Assembly: GCF_030816965.1 (NCBI RefSeq)
Contig: NZ_JAUSYQ010000002.1
Span: forward strand, 372,001 to 436,000
Direction of reading: 5' to 3'
DNA: 64,000 nt
Source: Streptomyces canus
GTDB taxonomy: Bacteria > Actinomycetota > Actinomycetes > Streptomycetales > Streptomycetaceae
The notes under the pieces are model-generated. The model was not told the origin of the DNA. It saw nothing but the letters and a program-made list of their open reading frames with translations, and ran no database searches. Numbering within the stretch: the stretch's first letter is position 1; each line of letters begins with the position of its first letter. The translations under genes were made by a program, and so were the position numbers. Shown here piece after piece: positions 54,676-62,932 of this stretch.

Positions 54676-54745
54676 ATCGGATCTATCCCGTTCCATTGAC
54701 GCACGGCAACCCCAACTCTATGTTGCAACGCGGGATAGCTCCGAT
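54676..54745 (+). promoter_or_regulatory. Promoter of the GH95-like gene flanked by 15-bp inverted repeats
   Basis: ATCGGATCTATCCCG (54676-54690) and CGGGATAGCTCCGAT (54731-54745) are reverse complements at 14 of 15 positions, 40 bp apart. Between them lie TTGACG (54696-54701), a 17-bp spacer and TATGTT (54719-54724), a good vegetative-type promoter. The second arm would start at about +1. The arrangement suits a repressor binding both sides of the promoter. Confidence 0.7.
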
Positions 54746-54778
54746 GAATCGCCCTCGCTGAGCCCGCTTGGAGGCACC

Positions 54779-57115
54779 GTGTCCAGCCCCTCCGCGCCCG
54801 ATCCGTCCCGACGCACCGTGCTCGTCACGGGCTCCGCCCTCGGCGGCACACTTCTGGCGTCGGGTCTGCCTCTCACGCAGGCGACGGCGGCCGACCGCAC
54901 CGAGAGCGCATCGTCGGCCGGCGACCCCTGGCGCGCCGTTCTCGACGACGCCGACCTGGTCTGGCAGCGGATGCCGACCGCCTGGTACGAAGGTCCGTTC
55001 CTCGGGAACGGCTTCCTCGGCTCCGGGATCTACGCCGAACCGGGAGCCGCCTCGAACGCGGTGCGTTTCAACATCCAGCACTCCGAAGTGCAGGACCGAC
55101 GCCCCGAGTTCGGCTCACTCTTCGGTCTCGCCCGGCTGCCGATCGGGTACTTCACACTGGAGCCGGTGGGCGCGATCACCGGGCTCGACTGGCGGCTGTC
55201 GCTGCGCGACGCCGAGTTGACCGGCACGCTCACCACCGACAAGGGCACCTTGGCCCTGCGCGCCCTGGTCCACAACGACCGCTCGGTCCTGGCCGTGGAG
55301 GTGACCGCGAGCGAGGGCGAGCGCGGCTTCCGGTGGGTGTTCCATCCGGCGGACGCGATCAGTCCGCGGGCCGCCTTCAAGCCGCTGCCGGACGGCTACC
55401 AGGGCAATCCGCCCGCCCAGGTCGCCGACCACGACGGGATCACCGCCGCCGTGCAGCCGCTGCTGGCGGGCGGGCAGCACGTCACCGCGTGGCGGGAGCG
55501 GACCAGGGGCCGGACCCGGACGCTGTACGCGCACGTCGCGCACTCCTACCCCGAGACCACGGCTCTGGGCCGGGCCCTCAAAGCGGTCCGCCGGACGGAA
55601 CAACTCCCCTGCTCCGCCCTGGCGGTGGACCACCGCGCCTGGTGGCACGCCTACTACCGCAAGAGCTTCCTGTCCCTCCCCGACGCCCGTATCCAGCGCT
55701 TCTACTGGATCCAGCTGTACAAGACCGCCTCCGCCGCCCGCCGTGACGCCCCCGTGATGGCGACGAGCGGGCCCTGGCTGGAGCCCACGCCCTGGCCCAA
55801 CACTTGGTGGAACCTGAACGCCCAGCTGGAGTACTGGCTCATCCACGGCTCCAACCATCTCGAACTGGACGCCATCACCCGCGCGTTGAGCGAGTTCCGG
55901 GACAACCTCGCCCAGGAGACACCGACGCCGTACCGAGCCGACTCGCTGGGCATCCCGCGCACCACCGATCCCCACCTGGTCAACGGCGCGGCCGGCGCCC
56001 TCACGGGCTACGGCGTCGGCGTCCCCGGCCAGGACCCTCCCACACCCGAAGTCGGCAATCTGACCTGGGCGTTGCACAACGTCTGGCTCAGCTACCGGCA
56101 CACGATGGACAGGTCGATCCTCCAGGATGTCCTGTTCCCCCTGCTGCGCAAGGCGGTCAACTACTACCTGCACTTCCTCGAACCCGGCCCGGACGGCATG
56201 CTGCACCTGCCCGCCACCTTCTCCCCGGAGTACGGCGGCGACTCGCGCGACTGCAACTACGACCTGATGCTCCTGACCTGGGGCTGTCGAACCCTTCTCG
56301 ACTCTGCCGAACTCCTCGGCGTCGACGACCCGTTGGCGCCCCGCTGGCGCGAGGTGCTGGCGAGACGGGTGCCGTATCCGACGGACGCGAACGGCTTCAT
56401 GATCGGCGCGGACATCCCCTTCGCGAAGTCGCACCGCCACTACTCCCACCTGCTCGCGGTCTACCCGCTGTACGAGGTAACCGGCCGCACGCCCGACGAA
56501 CACGCCCTGATCGAGCGGTCGTTGGCGCACTGGGTGGGCTTCGAAGGTGCCCTGCAGGGCTACACCTTCACCGGCGCCGCCTCCATGTCGGCGCTGCTCG
56601 GCAAGGGCGAGGACGCGCTGGCGTACCTCGGCGAGCTGATGACCCGTTTCATCAAGCCCAACACCATGTACCAGGAGTCCGGGCCGGTCATCGAGACACC
56701 GCTGTCGGCGGCACAGTCGCTGCACGACATGGTGTGTCAGTCGTGGGGCGGTGTCATCAGGGTGTTTCCCGCGCTGCCCGCCGCCTGGGCGGACCTGGTC
56801 GTGCACGACTTCCGTACGCAGGGCGCCTTCCTGCTCGGCGCGCGGCGTGAGAACGGCGCCACGCGCTGGGTGCGGCTGGTGAGCGAGGCGGGTGCGCCCT
56901 GCGTCGTACGGCACGGGATCGCGGGTCCCGTCGACGTACGCGACGGACGGGGACGCCCCCTCCGTCACATCGACGTCGGCGACGGTGCCGTCCAAGTCGC
57001 CCTGTGCAAGGGCGAGTCGGTGCTCATCACGGCCAGGGGCGACCGTCCCGACCTGACGGTCGCACCCGTGCGCCCGAACGAGGACGCGCCCCGCTGGGGG
57101 CTGCCCCGTATCTGA
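54779..57115 (+). CDS. Tat-exported glycoside hydrolase, GH95-like (alpha/alpha)6 family
   Basis: A 778-aa protein. The Tat signal has PSRRTVLVTGSALGGTLLAS with Arg-Arg, ending near QATAADR. WYEGPFLGNGFLGSGIYAE near residue 65 resembles the 'GNG.LGA' opening of GH95 alpha-L-fucosidase/alpha-galactosidase-like enzymes. WPNTWWNLNAQLEYWLIHGS and LPATFSPEYGGDSRDCNYDL are the expected catalytic-barrel blocks, with acid residues in SPEY and DCNYD. The C-terminus is a beta-sandwich. The exact sugar cleaved is not predictable; related enzymes remove alpha-linked side groups from plant cell-wall polymers. GTG 54779 has TTGGAGG 4 nt upstream. The promoter has flanking inverted repeats (54676-54745). 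Confidence 0.82.
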   Translation: MSSPSAPDPSRRTVLVTGSALGGTLLASGLPLTQATAADRTESASSAGDPWRAVLDDADLVWQRMPTAWYEGPFLGNGFLGSGIYAEPGAASNAVRFNIQHSEVQDRRPEFGSLFGLARLPIGYFTLEPVGAITGLDWRLSLRDAELTGTLTTDKGTLALRALVHNDRSVLAVEVTASEGERGFRWVFHPADAISPRAAFKPLPDGYQGNPPAQVADHDGITAAVQPLLAGGQHVTAWRERTRGRTRTLYAHVAHSYPETTALGRALKAVRRTEQLPCSALAVDHRAWWHAYYRKSFLSLPDARIQRFYWIQLYKTASAARRDAPVMATSGPWLEPTPWPNTWWNLNAQLEYWLIHGSNHLELDAITRALSEFRDNLAQETPTPYRADSLGIPRTTDPHLVNGAAGALTGYGVGVPGQDPPTPEVGNLTWALHNVWLSYRHTMDRSILQDVLFPLLRKAVNYYLHFLEPGPDGMLHLPATFSPEYGGDSRDCNYDLMLLTWGCRTLLDSAELLGVDDPLAPRWREVLARRVPYPTDANGFMIGADIPFAKSHRHYSHLLAVYPLYEVTGRTPDEHALIERSLAHWVGFEGALQGYTFTGAASMSALLGKGEDALAYLGELMTRFIKPNTMYQESGPVIETPLSAAQSLHDMVCQSWGGVIRVFPALPAAWADLVVHDFRTQGAFLLGARRENGATRWVRLVSEAGAPCVVRHGIAGPVDVRDGRGRPLRHIDVGDGAVQVALCKGESVLITARGDRPDLTVAPVRPNEDAPRWGLPRI

Positions 57116-57121
57116 CGGGTC

Positions 57122-57298
57122 TCACCGCCTGCGACCGCCCACGGACCAGCCGCTTCCGATGCCGGCCACGTGCAGGGCGAGCACCATGAGACCGAGCAGC
57201 ATGATGTTCGTCGAGCTGAAGGTGTCATTGGTCGAGATGTCCGCAGCGTTGATCAGAAAGGAGATGAAGAACAGGACCGCGGAGATGATGGCGAGCAT
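57122..57298 (-). CDS. Small hydrophobic membrane protein
   Basis: A 58-aa protein, MLAIISAVLFFISFLINAAD, then a hydrophilic turn (ISTNDTFSSTN) and IMLLGLMVLALHVAGIGSGW, ending in basic GGRRR. Two TM helices form a hairpin. The ATG at 57298 is preferred because GAAGGG is 9 nt upstream; the ATG at 57307 has the ribosome site immediately adjacent. It resembles short Streptomyces membrane proteins of unknown function. It is convergent with the GH95-like gene, leaving 6 bp between them. Confidence 0.7.
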   Translation of the reverse strand: MLAIISAVLFFISFLINAADISTNDTFSSTNIMLLGLMVLALHVAGIGSGWSVGGRRR

Positions 57299-57528
57299 GG
57301 TGCCCATCCCTTCGATTGTCTGAGGTAGTCACGCTGGGTACAACCCGCATGCCCCCAACTCCCCGGTACATGTGGGGAAAACGTAACGTTCGACCAGTCG
57401 GACATCGTTCGAAACCTCTTGACGTCCCCGTCCCACGCGATTGACACTCTCGCAACACGACGTCACACAGCCGAAACGGCAGGGTGCCCCCGCCGAGGCC
57501 CCGCCACGCCTCAGCAGGGGAACCCCAC

Positions 57529-60500
57529 ATGACGTACTTCGCACGTCCACGCACCCGCGCGAGACGCCGGGCAGGCCATCTCGCCGGCCTGACCACCGCG
57601 TCACTGCTCCTGGGCCTCGCCGCACCCATGGTCCCCGCCCAGGCGGCGGACACCGCGGACGTCACCGACGGCCTGGCCCTCTGGTACAAGCTGGACGGTG
57701 CCTCGGGCGCCACCGTCACCGACGCCTCGGGCAACGGCCGTGACGGCACAGTGAACGGGACCGCCGACTGGTCGGACCCCGCGCAGGGACTCGCCTTCAA
57801 CGGCTCCGACACCTCCATCAAGGTGCCGGACGACGTCTTGAAAGGCATGGACTCGATCACCGTCTCCACCGACGTGCTGATCGACTCCGCACAGACCACG
57901 CCGTACTTCATCTACGGCTTCGGCAACTCCAGCGGCGGCAACGGCAACGGGTACCTGTTCGCCACCGGAAACTCCCTGCGCACCTCGATCGCGACCGGAA
58001 ACTGGTCGACCGAGCAGACCACGAAGCCCTCCGACGCGCACAACCTCACCCGCGCGGTGTGGAAGCAGCTCACCTACACCCAGACCGGCAACACCGGCGT
58101 CCTGTACGAGGACGGCGTCGAGGTCGGCCGCAACACCGCGGTCACCATCATGCCCGGCGCCATCGGATCGGGAACCACCACCGCCAACTACATCGGCAAG
58201 TCGGTCTACTCCGGCGACAAGCTCTTCAAGGGCCGGATCCGTGACTTCCGCGTGTACGACCGGGCCCTCGCGGCCTCCGAGGTCGAGCAGCTCTCCCTCC
58301 CCGTCGACACGCAGGGCGTCGCCGATGACAAGGCTGCGCTGAGCCTCGGCGACACCAGCGCCGTCACGGCCGACCTGGACCTGCCGAGGACCGGCACGGC
58401 CGGCGGGTCCAGCATCACCTGGGCCAGCGACAACACGGATGTGGTCAGCGGCTCCGGCAAGGTGACCCGCCCCGCCGCCGGTGAACCGGACGGCCACGCC
58501 ACGCTCACGGCGACCCTGAAGAAGGGCACCGTGACCGACACCAAGAGCTTCGACGTCACGGTCCTGCCCGATTTCGACGACGCCACGGCCGCCGAGCGGG
58601 CCGCCCAGTCGCTCGCCGTGCACAACCTCGACGACGTCCGCGGAAACCTGACCCTCCCGGCGACCGGCGGGTACGACACGAAGGTCGCCTGGTCCTCCGC
58701 CGACGAGAAGGTCATCGAGAACGACGGTGTGGTCCACCGCCCCGCGCACGGCGACGGCTCCGCCACCGTCGCGCTGACCGCCACCGTCACCAAGGGCGAG
58801 GCGAAGGCGACCCGCAGCTTCACCGCGAAGGTTCCCGAACTTCCCGCGGAACAGGCCCTCAAGGGCTATATGTTCAGCTACTTCACGGGCGAGGGCACCT
58901 CGGACGGCGAGCAGCTCTACTCCGCCCTCAGCAAGGGCAACAACCCGTTGAAATGGCGGGAGTTGAACGACGGCAAGCCGGTCCTGACCTCCACGCTCGG
59001 CGAGAAGGGCCTGCGCGACCCGTTCATCATCCGCTCCCCCGAGGGCGACAAGTTCTACCAGATCGCCACCGACCTCCGGATCTACGGCAACGGCGACTGG
59101 GACGCCGCCCAGCGCTCCGGCAGCAAGTCCATCATGGTCTGGGAGTCCACCGACCTGGTCCACTGGACGAACCAGCGGCTGATCAAGATCTCTCCGGACA
59201 GCGCGGGCAACACCTGGGCACCGGAGGCGTTCTACGACGCCGAGCTCGGCGAGTACGTGGTCTTCTGGGCGTCGAAGCTGTACGACAACGAAGCGCACTC
59301 CGGCGACACGTACAACCGCATGATGTACGCGACCACCCGCGACTTCTACACGTTCAGCGAGCCCAAGGTCTGGATCGACCGCGGCTACTCGGTCATCGAC
59401 TCCACGATGATCCAGAACAACGGCACTTACTACCGTCTGTCGAAGGACGAGCGGAACAACAGCTCCTCCACGCCCAACAGCAAGTTCATTTTCGAGGAGA
59501 AGAGCGACTCGATCCTGAACCCGTCCTGGACCGCGGTCGCGGAGGGCATCGGAAAGGGCGCGATGAGCGCCGCCGAGGGACCCTTGGTGTTCAAGTCGAA
59601 CACAGAGGACAAGTGGTACGCGTTCCTCGACGAGTTCGGCGGGCGCGGCTACCTCCCCTTCGAGACGACCGACCTCGACTCCGGCAACTGGACCCCGGTC
59701 GCCGACTACGACCTTCCGGCCAAGCCGCGCCACGGCACCGTCCTGCCCGTCACCCAGGCGGAGTACGACCGGCTGCTGCGGGCCTACCAGCCGGACCAGC
59801 TCGTCGAGAGCGTCGAGTCCGTGCAGGTGAAGACTCGGACGGGCCAGGCGCCCGTCCTGCCGGCCACCGTGATCGCGAAGTACGCGGACGGCGTCGACCG
59901 GCCCGTCGCCGTCACCTGGGCGGACGTCCCGGCGTCGCAGTACGCGCAGGCCGGCACCTTCACGGTCACCGGCAGCCTGCCCGACGGCGCCGCACTCCCC
60001 GTCCAGGCCGAGGTCACCGTGTCCGAGGAGGGCCCCGACGTCCCGGCCGACCTGCTTCTGCACTACGGCTTCGACGAGACCGGCGGCAACATCGCGGTCG
60101 ACTCCAGCGGGCACGGCTACCACGGCACCTACGTCGGTACCCCCGGCTTCGGCACGGGCGTGCGGGGCGGCTCCTTCAAGATGTCGGGAGACGCGACGGG
60201 TTCGCCGTACGTCAGGATCCCGAGCGGTGTGCTGAAGAACGCCGACAGCGTGACCGTGTCGACGTACGCCAAGTGGAAGGGGGGCAACAGCTTCCAGTGG
60301 CTGTTCGGGCTCGGTCCCGACAGCGACAAGTACCTCTTCGCCACCCCCTCCAACGGCGGCAACAGCCTCTACTCGGCGATCACGAAGGCGAGTTGGTCGG
60401 CGGAGTCGAAGCTGACGGCCGGCTCGCAGCTCACGCCGGGCGAGTGGCGGCACGTCACGGTCACCCTCGACGGGGCGACCGGCACGATGGTCCTCTACGT

Positions 60501-62730
60501 CGACGGCGTCGAGGCGGCCCGCACGACGACCACCGTCAAGCCGTCCGAGCTGTACGACGCGAACAAGGACTACAGCGGCTACATCGGCAAGTCCCTGTAC
60601 GCGCCCGACCCGTACTTCGGCGGCGAGGTCGACGACTTCCGCATCTACGACCGGGCCCTGTCGGCCGCGGAGGTCATGGAGCTCAGCGGCAACACCGCGG
60701 GCATCGCCAGGGCCACGCACCCGGCGCTGAAGGTCGACGCCATCGTCGACAACGCGGACGGCAAGGTCACGCTGCCGATGCGGGAGGGCACCGATCTCAC
60801 CGCGCTGGCACCGGAGTTCGCCCTCGCCCACGGCGCGGCGATCAGCCCCGCCTCCGGCAGCGTGCAGGACTTCAGCAAGCCGGTGACGTACGAGGTGACC
60901 GGGTCCGACGGCAAGAAGCGCACCTGGACGGTCTCGGCGCTCATCATGAGGAGCCCGGTCCTGCCGGGGCTCAACGCCGACCCGAACATCGTGCGGTTCG
61001 GCGACACCTTCTACATCTATCCGACGACCGACGGCTTCGAGGGCTGGAGCGGCACGCAGTTCAAGGCGTACTCCTCCACCGACCTGGTCCACTGGAAAGA
61101 CCACGGCGTCATCCTCGACCTCGGTCCGGACATCTCGTGGGCGGACAGCAGGGCGTGGGCGCCGACGATCGCCGAGAAGGACGGGAAGTACTACTTCTAC
61201 TTCTGCGCCGACGCCAACATCGGTGTCGCGGTGTCCGACTCGCCGACCGGCCCCTTCAAGGACGCACTGGGCCGGCCGCTGCTCAAGGCGGGCCAGTTCA
61301 GCGGCCAGATGATCGACCCGGCCGTGTTCACCGACGACGACGGGCAGTCGTACCTCTACTGGGGCAACGGGCACGCCTACGTGGCGCCGCTCAACGACGA
61401 CATGACGTCCGTCGACCTCACGAAGATGAAGGACATCACGCCCAGCGGCTACAACGAGGGCTCCTTCGTCATCAAGCGCAAGGGCACCTACTACCTCACG
61501 TGGTCGGAGAACGACACCCGCGACGAGAACTACCGTGTCGCCTACGCCACCGGCCCCTCCCCCACCGGCCCCTGGACCAAGCGGGGCGTGATCCTGGAGA
61601 AGGACCTCTCGCTCGGCATCAAGGGCCCCGGTCACCATTCGGTCGTCCACGTGCCGGGCACCGACGACTGGTACATCGCCTATCACCGGTTCGCCATCCC
61701 CGGCGGTGACGGCATGCACCGCGAAACGACCGTCGACAAGCTGGAGTTCGACTCCGACGGCCTGATCAAGAAGGTCGTGCCCACCCTGACGAGCGTCGAC
61801 CCGGTGAGCATCGTGCACGCCGGCGAGGACGTCGGCGGGACGGAGGGCGACGCGATCAGGCTGCACGGCACGATCTCCGGTGCGGGCAACCCGAAGTGGA
61901 CCGTCGAGGAGGGGGCACCCTGCTCCTTCGCCGACCCCGGCTCGGCCGCGACGACGCTCACGTGCACCGACAACGGCACCTACACGGTCACCCTCACGGG
62001 CGGCCGCAGCAAGGACACGGCGACGGTCGAGGTGGCCAACGCGGCGCCTGCCGTCGTCTCCGCCACAGGTCCGCAGTCCCCCGGGCCGGTCGGCAAGCGC
62101 ACAGTCGTCACGGCGGAGTTCACCGACCCGGGCGCGAGTGACACCCACACGTGCGTGATCGACTGGAAGGACGGGAGCGCGCCGCAGTCCGGCACGGTCA
62201 CCGCGTCCGGCTGCCGCGCCGAACACCCTTACACCACGGCCGGAATCCGCCGTCCGGTGATCACCGTCACCGACGACGACGGCGCATCGGACAGCAGGAC
62301 GCTTCCCGAGCTGATCGTCTACGACCGCTCCGCCGGTCCCGCGCTCGGCACCGGAGTCCTCGGCTCCCCGGCCGGCGCCTACCCCGCCAAGCCGGACCTG
62401 ACGGGCAAGGCCGCCTTCTCCTTCGCCGCGGCCTACCTGCCAGGGGCCTCGGCACCCGTCGGCGAGGCCTCCTTCGGCTTCGGCCCGGCCAGGCTCACGT
62501 TCCGTTCGACCGGCTCCGACTGGCTCGTGGTCACCGGCTCCCGGGCCGTCTACCAGGGATCCGGCACGGTCGACGGCAAGAGCGGATACGGCTTCCGGAT
62601 CACCGCCACCGACGCCCCGGACACCTTCCGCCTCAGGATCTGGAAGAAGTCCGGCGGTGAGGTCGTCTACGACAACGTCACCGGATCGAAGATCACCGGC
62701 ATCATCGCCGTCGGCTGGAGCCGCCGGTAA
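57529..62730 (+). CDS. Secreted multidomain protein with two GH43 catalytic domains
   Basis: A 1733-aa secreted protein, with signal RRRAGHLAGLTTASLLLGLA ending near AQAAD. Order (residues approximate): LamG-type lectin domain 44-255, Ig-like strands 268-435, GH43 (1) 445-745, Ig-like 758-832, second LamG 838-1055, an Ig-like segment 1057-1140, GH43 (2) 1143-1420, two PKD-type domains 1425-1595, and a C-terminal strand-rich part. GH43 (1) has Asp497 (GLRDPF), Asp624 (VIDSTM) and Glu683 (AAEGPL); GH43 (2) has Asp1151 (LNADPN), Asp1263 (MIDPAV) and Glu1310 (YNEGSF), so both look active. It probably removes arabinofuranose/xylose from plant polysaccharides. ATG 57529 follows AGGGGA. A strong terminator follows. 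Confidence 0.93.
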   Translation: MTYFARPRTRARRRAGHLAGLTTASLLLGLAAPMVPAQAADTADVTDGLALWYKLDGASGATVTDASGNGRDGTVNGTADWSDPAQGLAFNGSDTSIKVPDDVLKGMDSITVSTDVLIDSAQTTPYFIYGFGNSSGGNGNGYLFATGNSLRTSIATGNWSTEQTTKPSDAHNLTRAVWKQLTYTQTGNTGVLYEDGVEVGRNTAVTIMPGAIGSGTTTANYIGKSVYSGDKLFKGRIRDFRVYDRALAASEVEQLSLPVDTQGVADDKAALSLGDTSAVTADLDLPRTGTAGGSSITWASDNTDVVSGSGKVTRPAAGEPDGHATLTATLKKGTVTDTKSFDVTVLPDFDDATAAERAAQSLAVHNLDDVRGNLTLPATGGYDTKVAWSSADEKVIENDGVVHRPAHGDGSATVALTATVTKGEAKATRSFTAKVPELPAEQALKGYMFSYFTGEGTSDGEQLYSALSKGNNPLKWRELNDGKPVLTSTLGEKGLRDPFIIRSPEGDKFYQIATDLRIYGNGDWDAAQRSGSKSIMVWESTDLVHWTNQRLIKISPDSAGNTWAPEAFYDAELGEYVVFWASKLYDNEAHSGDTYNRMMYATTRDFYTFSEPKVWIDRGYSVIDSTMIQNNGTYYRLSKDERNNSSSTPNSKFIFEEKSDSILNPSWTAVAEGIGKGAMSAAEGPLVFKSNTEDKWYAFLDEFGGRGYLPFETTDLDSGNWTPVADYDLPAKPRHGTVLPVTQAEYDRLLRAYQPDQLVESVESVQVKTRTGQAPVLPATVIAKYADGVDRPVAVTWADVPASQYAQAGTFTVTGSLPDGAALPVQAEVTVSEEGPDVPADLLLHYGFDETGGNIAVDSSGHGYHGTYVGTPGFGTGVRGGSFKMSGDATGSPYVRIPSGVLKNADSVTVSTYAKWKGGNSFQWLFGLGPDSDKYLFATPSNGGNSLYSAITKASWSAESKLTAGSQLTPGEWRHVTVTLDGATGTMVLYVDGVEAARTTTTVKPSELYDANKDYSGYIGKSLYAPDPYFGGEVDDFRIYDRALSAAEVMELSGNTAGIARATHPALKVDAIVDNADGKVTLPMREGTDLTALAPEFALAHGAAISPASGSVQDFSKPVTYEVTGSDGKKRTWTVSALIMRSPVLPGLNADPNIVRFGDTFYIYPTTDGFEGWSGTQFKAYSSTDLVHWKDHGVILDLGPDISWADSRAWAPTIAEKDGKYYFYFCADANIGVAVSDSPTGPFKDALGRPLLKAGQFSGQMIDPAVFTDDDGQSYLYWGNGHAYVAPLNDDMTSVDLTKMKDITPSGYNEGSFVIKRKGTYYLTWSENDTRDENYRVAYATGPSPTGPWTKRGVILEKDLSLGIKGPGHHSVVHVPGTDDWYIAYHRFAIPGGDGMHRETTVDKLEFDSDGLIKKVVPTLTSVDPVSIVHAGEDVGGTEGDAIRLHGTISGAGNPKWTVEEGAPCSFADPGSAATTLTCTDNGTYTVTLTGGRSKDTATVEVANAAPAVVSATGPQSPGPVGKRTVVTAEFTDPGASDTHTCVIDWKDGSAPQSGTVTASGCRAEHPYTTAGIRRPVITVTDDDGASDSRTLPELIVYDRSAGPALGTGVLGSPAGAYPAKPDLTGKAAFSFAAAYLPGASAPVGEASFGFGPARLTFRSTGSDWLVVTGSRAVYQGSGTVDGKSGYGFRITATDAPDTFRLRIWKKSGGEVVYDNVTGSKITGIIAVGWSRR

Positions 62731-62745
62731 AACCCGGCACCGCAG

Positions 62746-62794
62746 CCATGCCGAGCCCCGCCGACAGACACTTCGTCGGCGGGGCTCGGCATGG
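62746..62794 (+). terminator. 20-bp perfect hairpin terminator after the GH43 gene
   Basis: CATGCCGAGCCCCGCCGAC (62747-62765) is the exact reverse complement of 62775-62793, extended by one more pair, with a 9-nt loop. It starts 16 bp after the GH43 stop. No U-run follows. Its strength implies a full stop between this gene and the pectate-lyase-like gene. Confidence 0.85.
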
Positions 62795-62882
62795 GCATCT
62801 GTTCACGGACATGGCCCATTAACCGCTGCGCAACCTCTTTCGCACGGATGAACCTCGTGGCATGCTCACCGCTCAACGCAGT

Positions 62883-62899
62883 TATGAACGTCGTTCATA
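62883..62899. promoter_or_regulatory. 17-bp perfect palindrome upstream of the pectate-lyase-like gene
   Basis: TATGAACG-T-CGTTCATA is a perfect odd-centred palindrome, centred about 42 bp upstream of the ATG at 62933. A dimeric repressor or activator probably binds there. No cognate regulator gene is in view. Confidence 0.75.
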
Positions 62900-62932
62900 T
62901 CCATGAAGAGCACATGGGAAGGGCGAACGGAC

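Noticed and set aside
57308..57528. Possible operator (ATCGTTCGAAACC) and TTGAC elements upstream of the GH43 gene
   Set aside because: The symmetry is partial and several -35-like elements compete, so I could not choose a promoter with confidence.
57601..62226. Open frame of about 1541 codons on the strand opposite the GH43 gene
   Set aside because: It has no recognisable domain, and its residues mirror the real gene's codons. Such long antisense frames are normal in 70%+ GC DNA.
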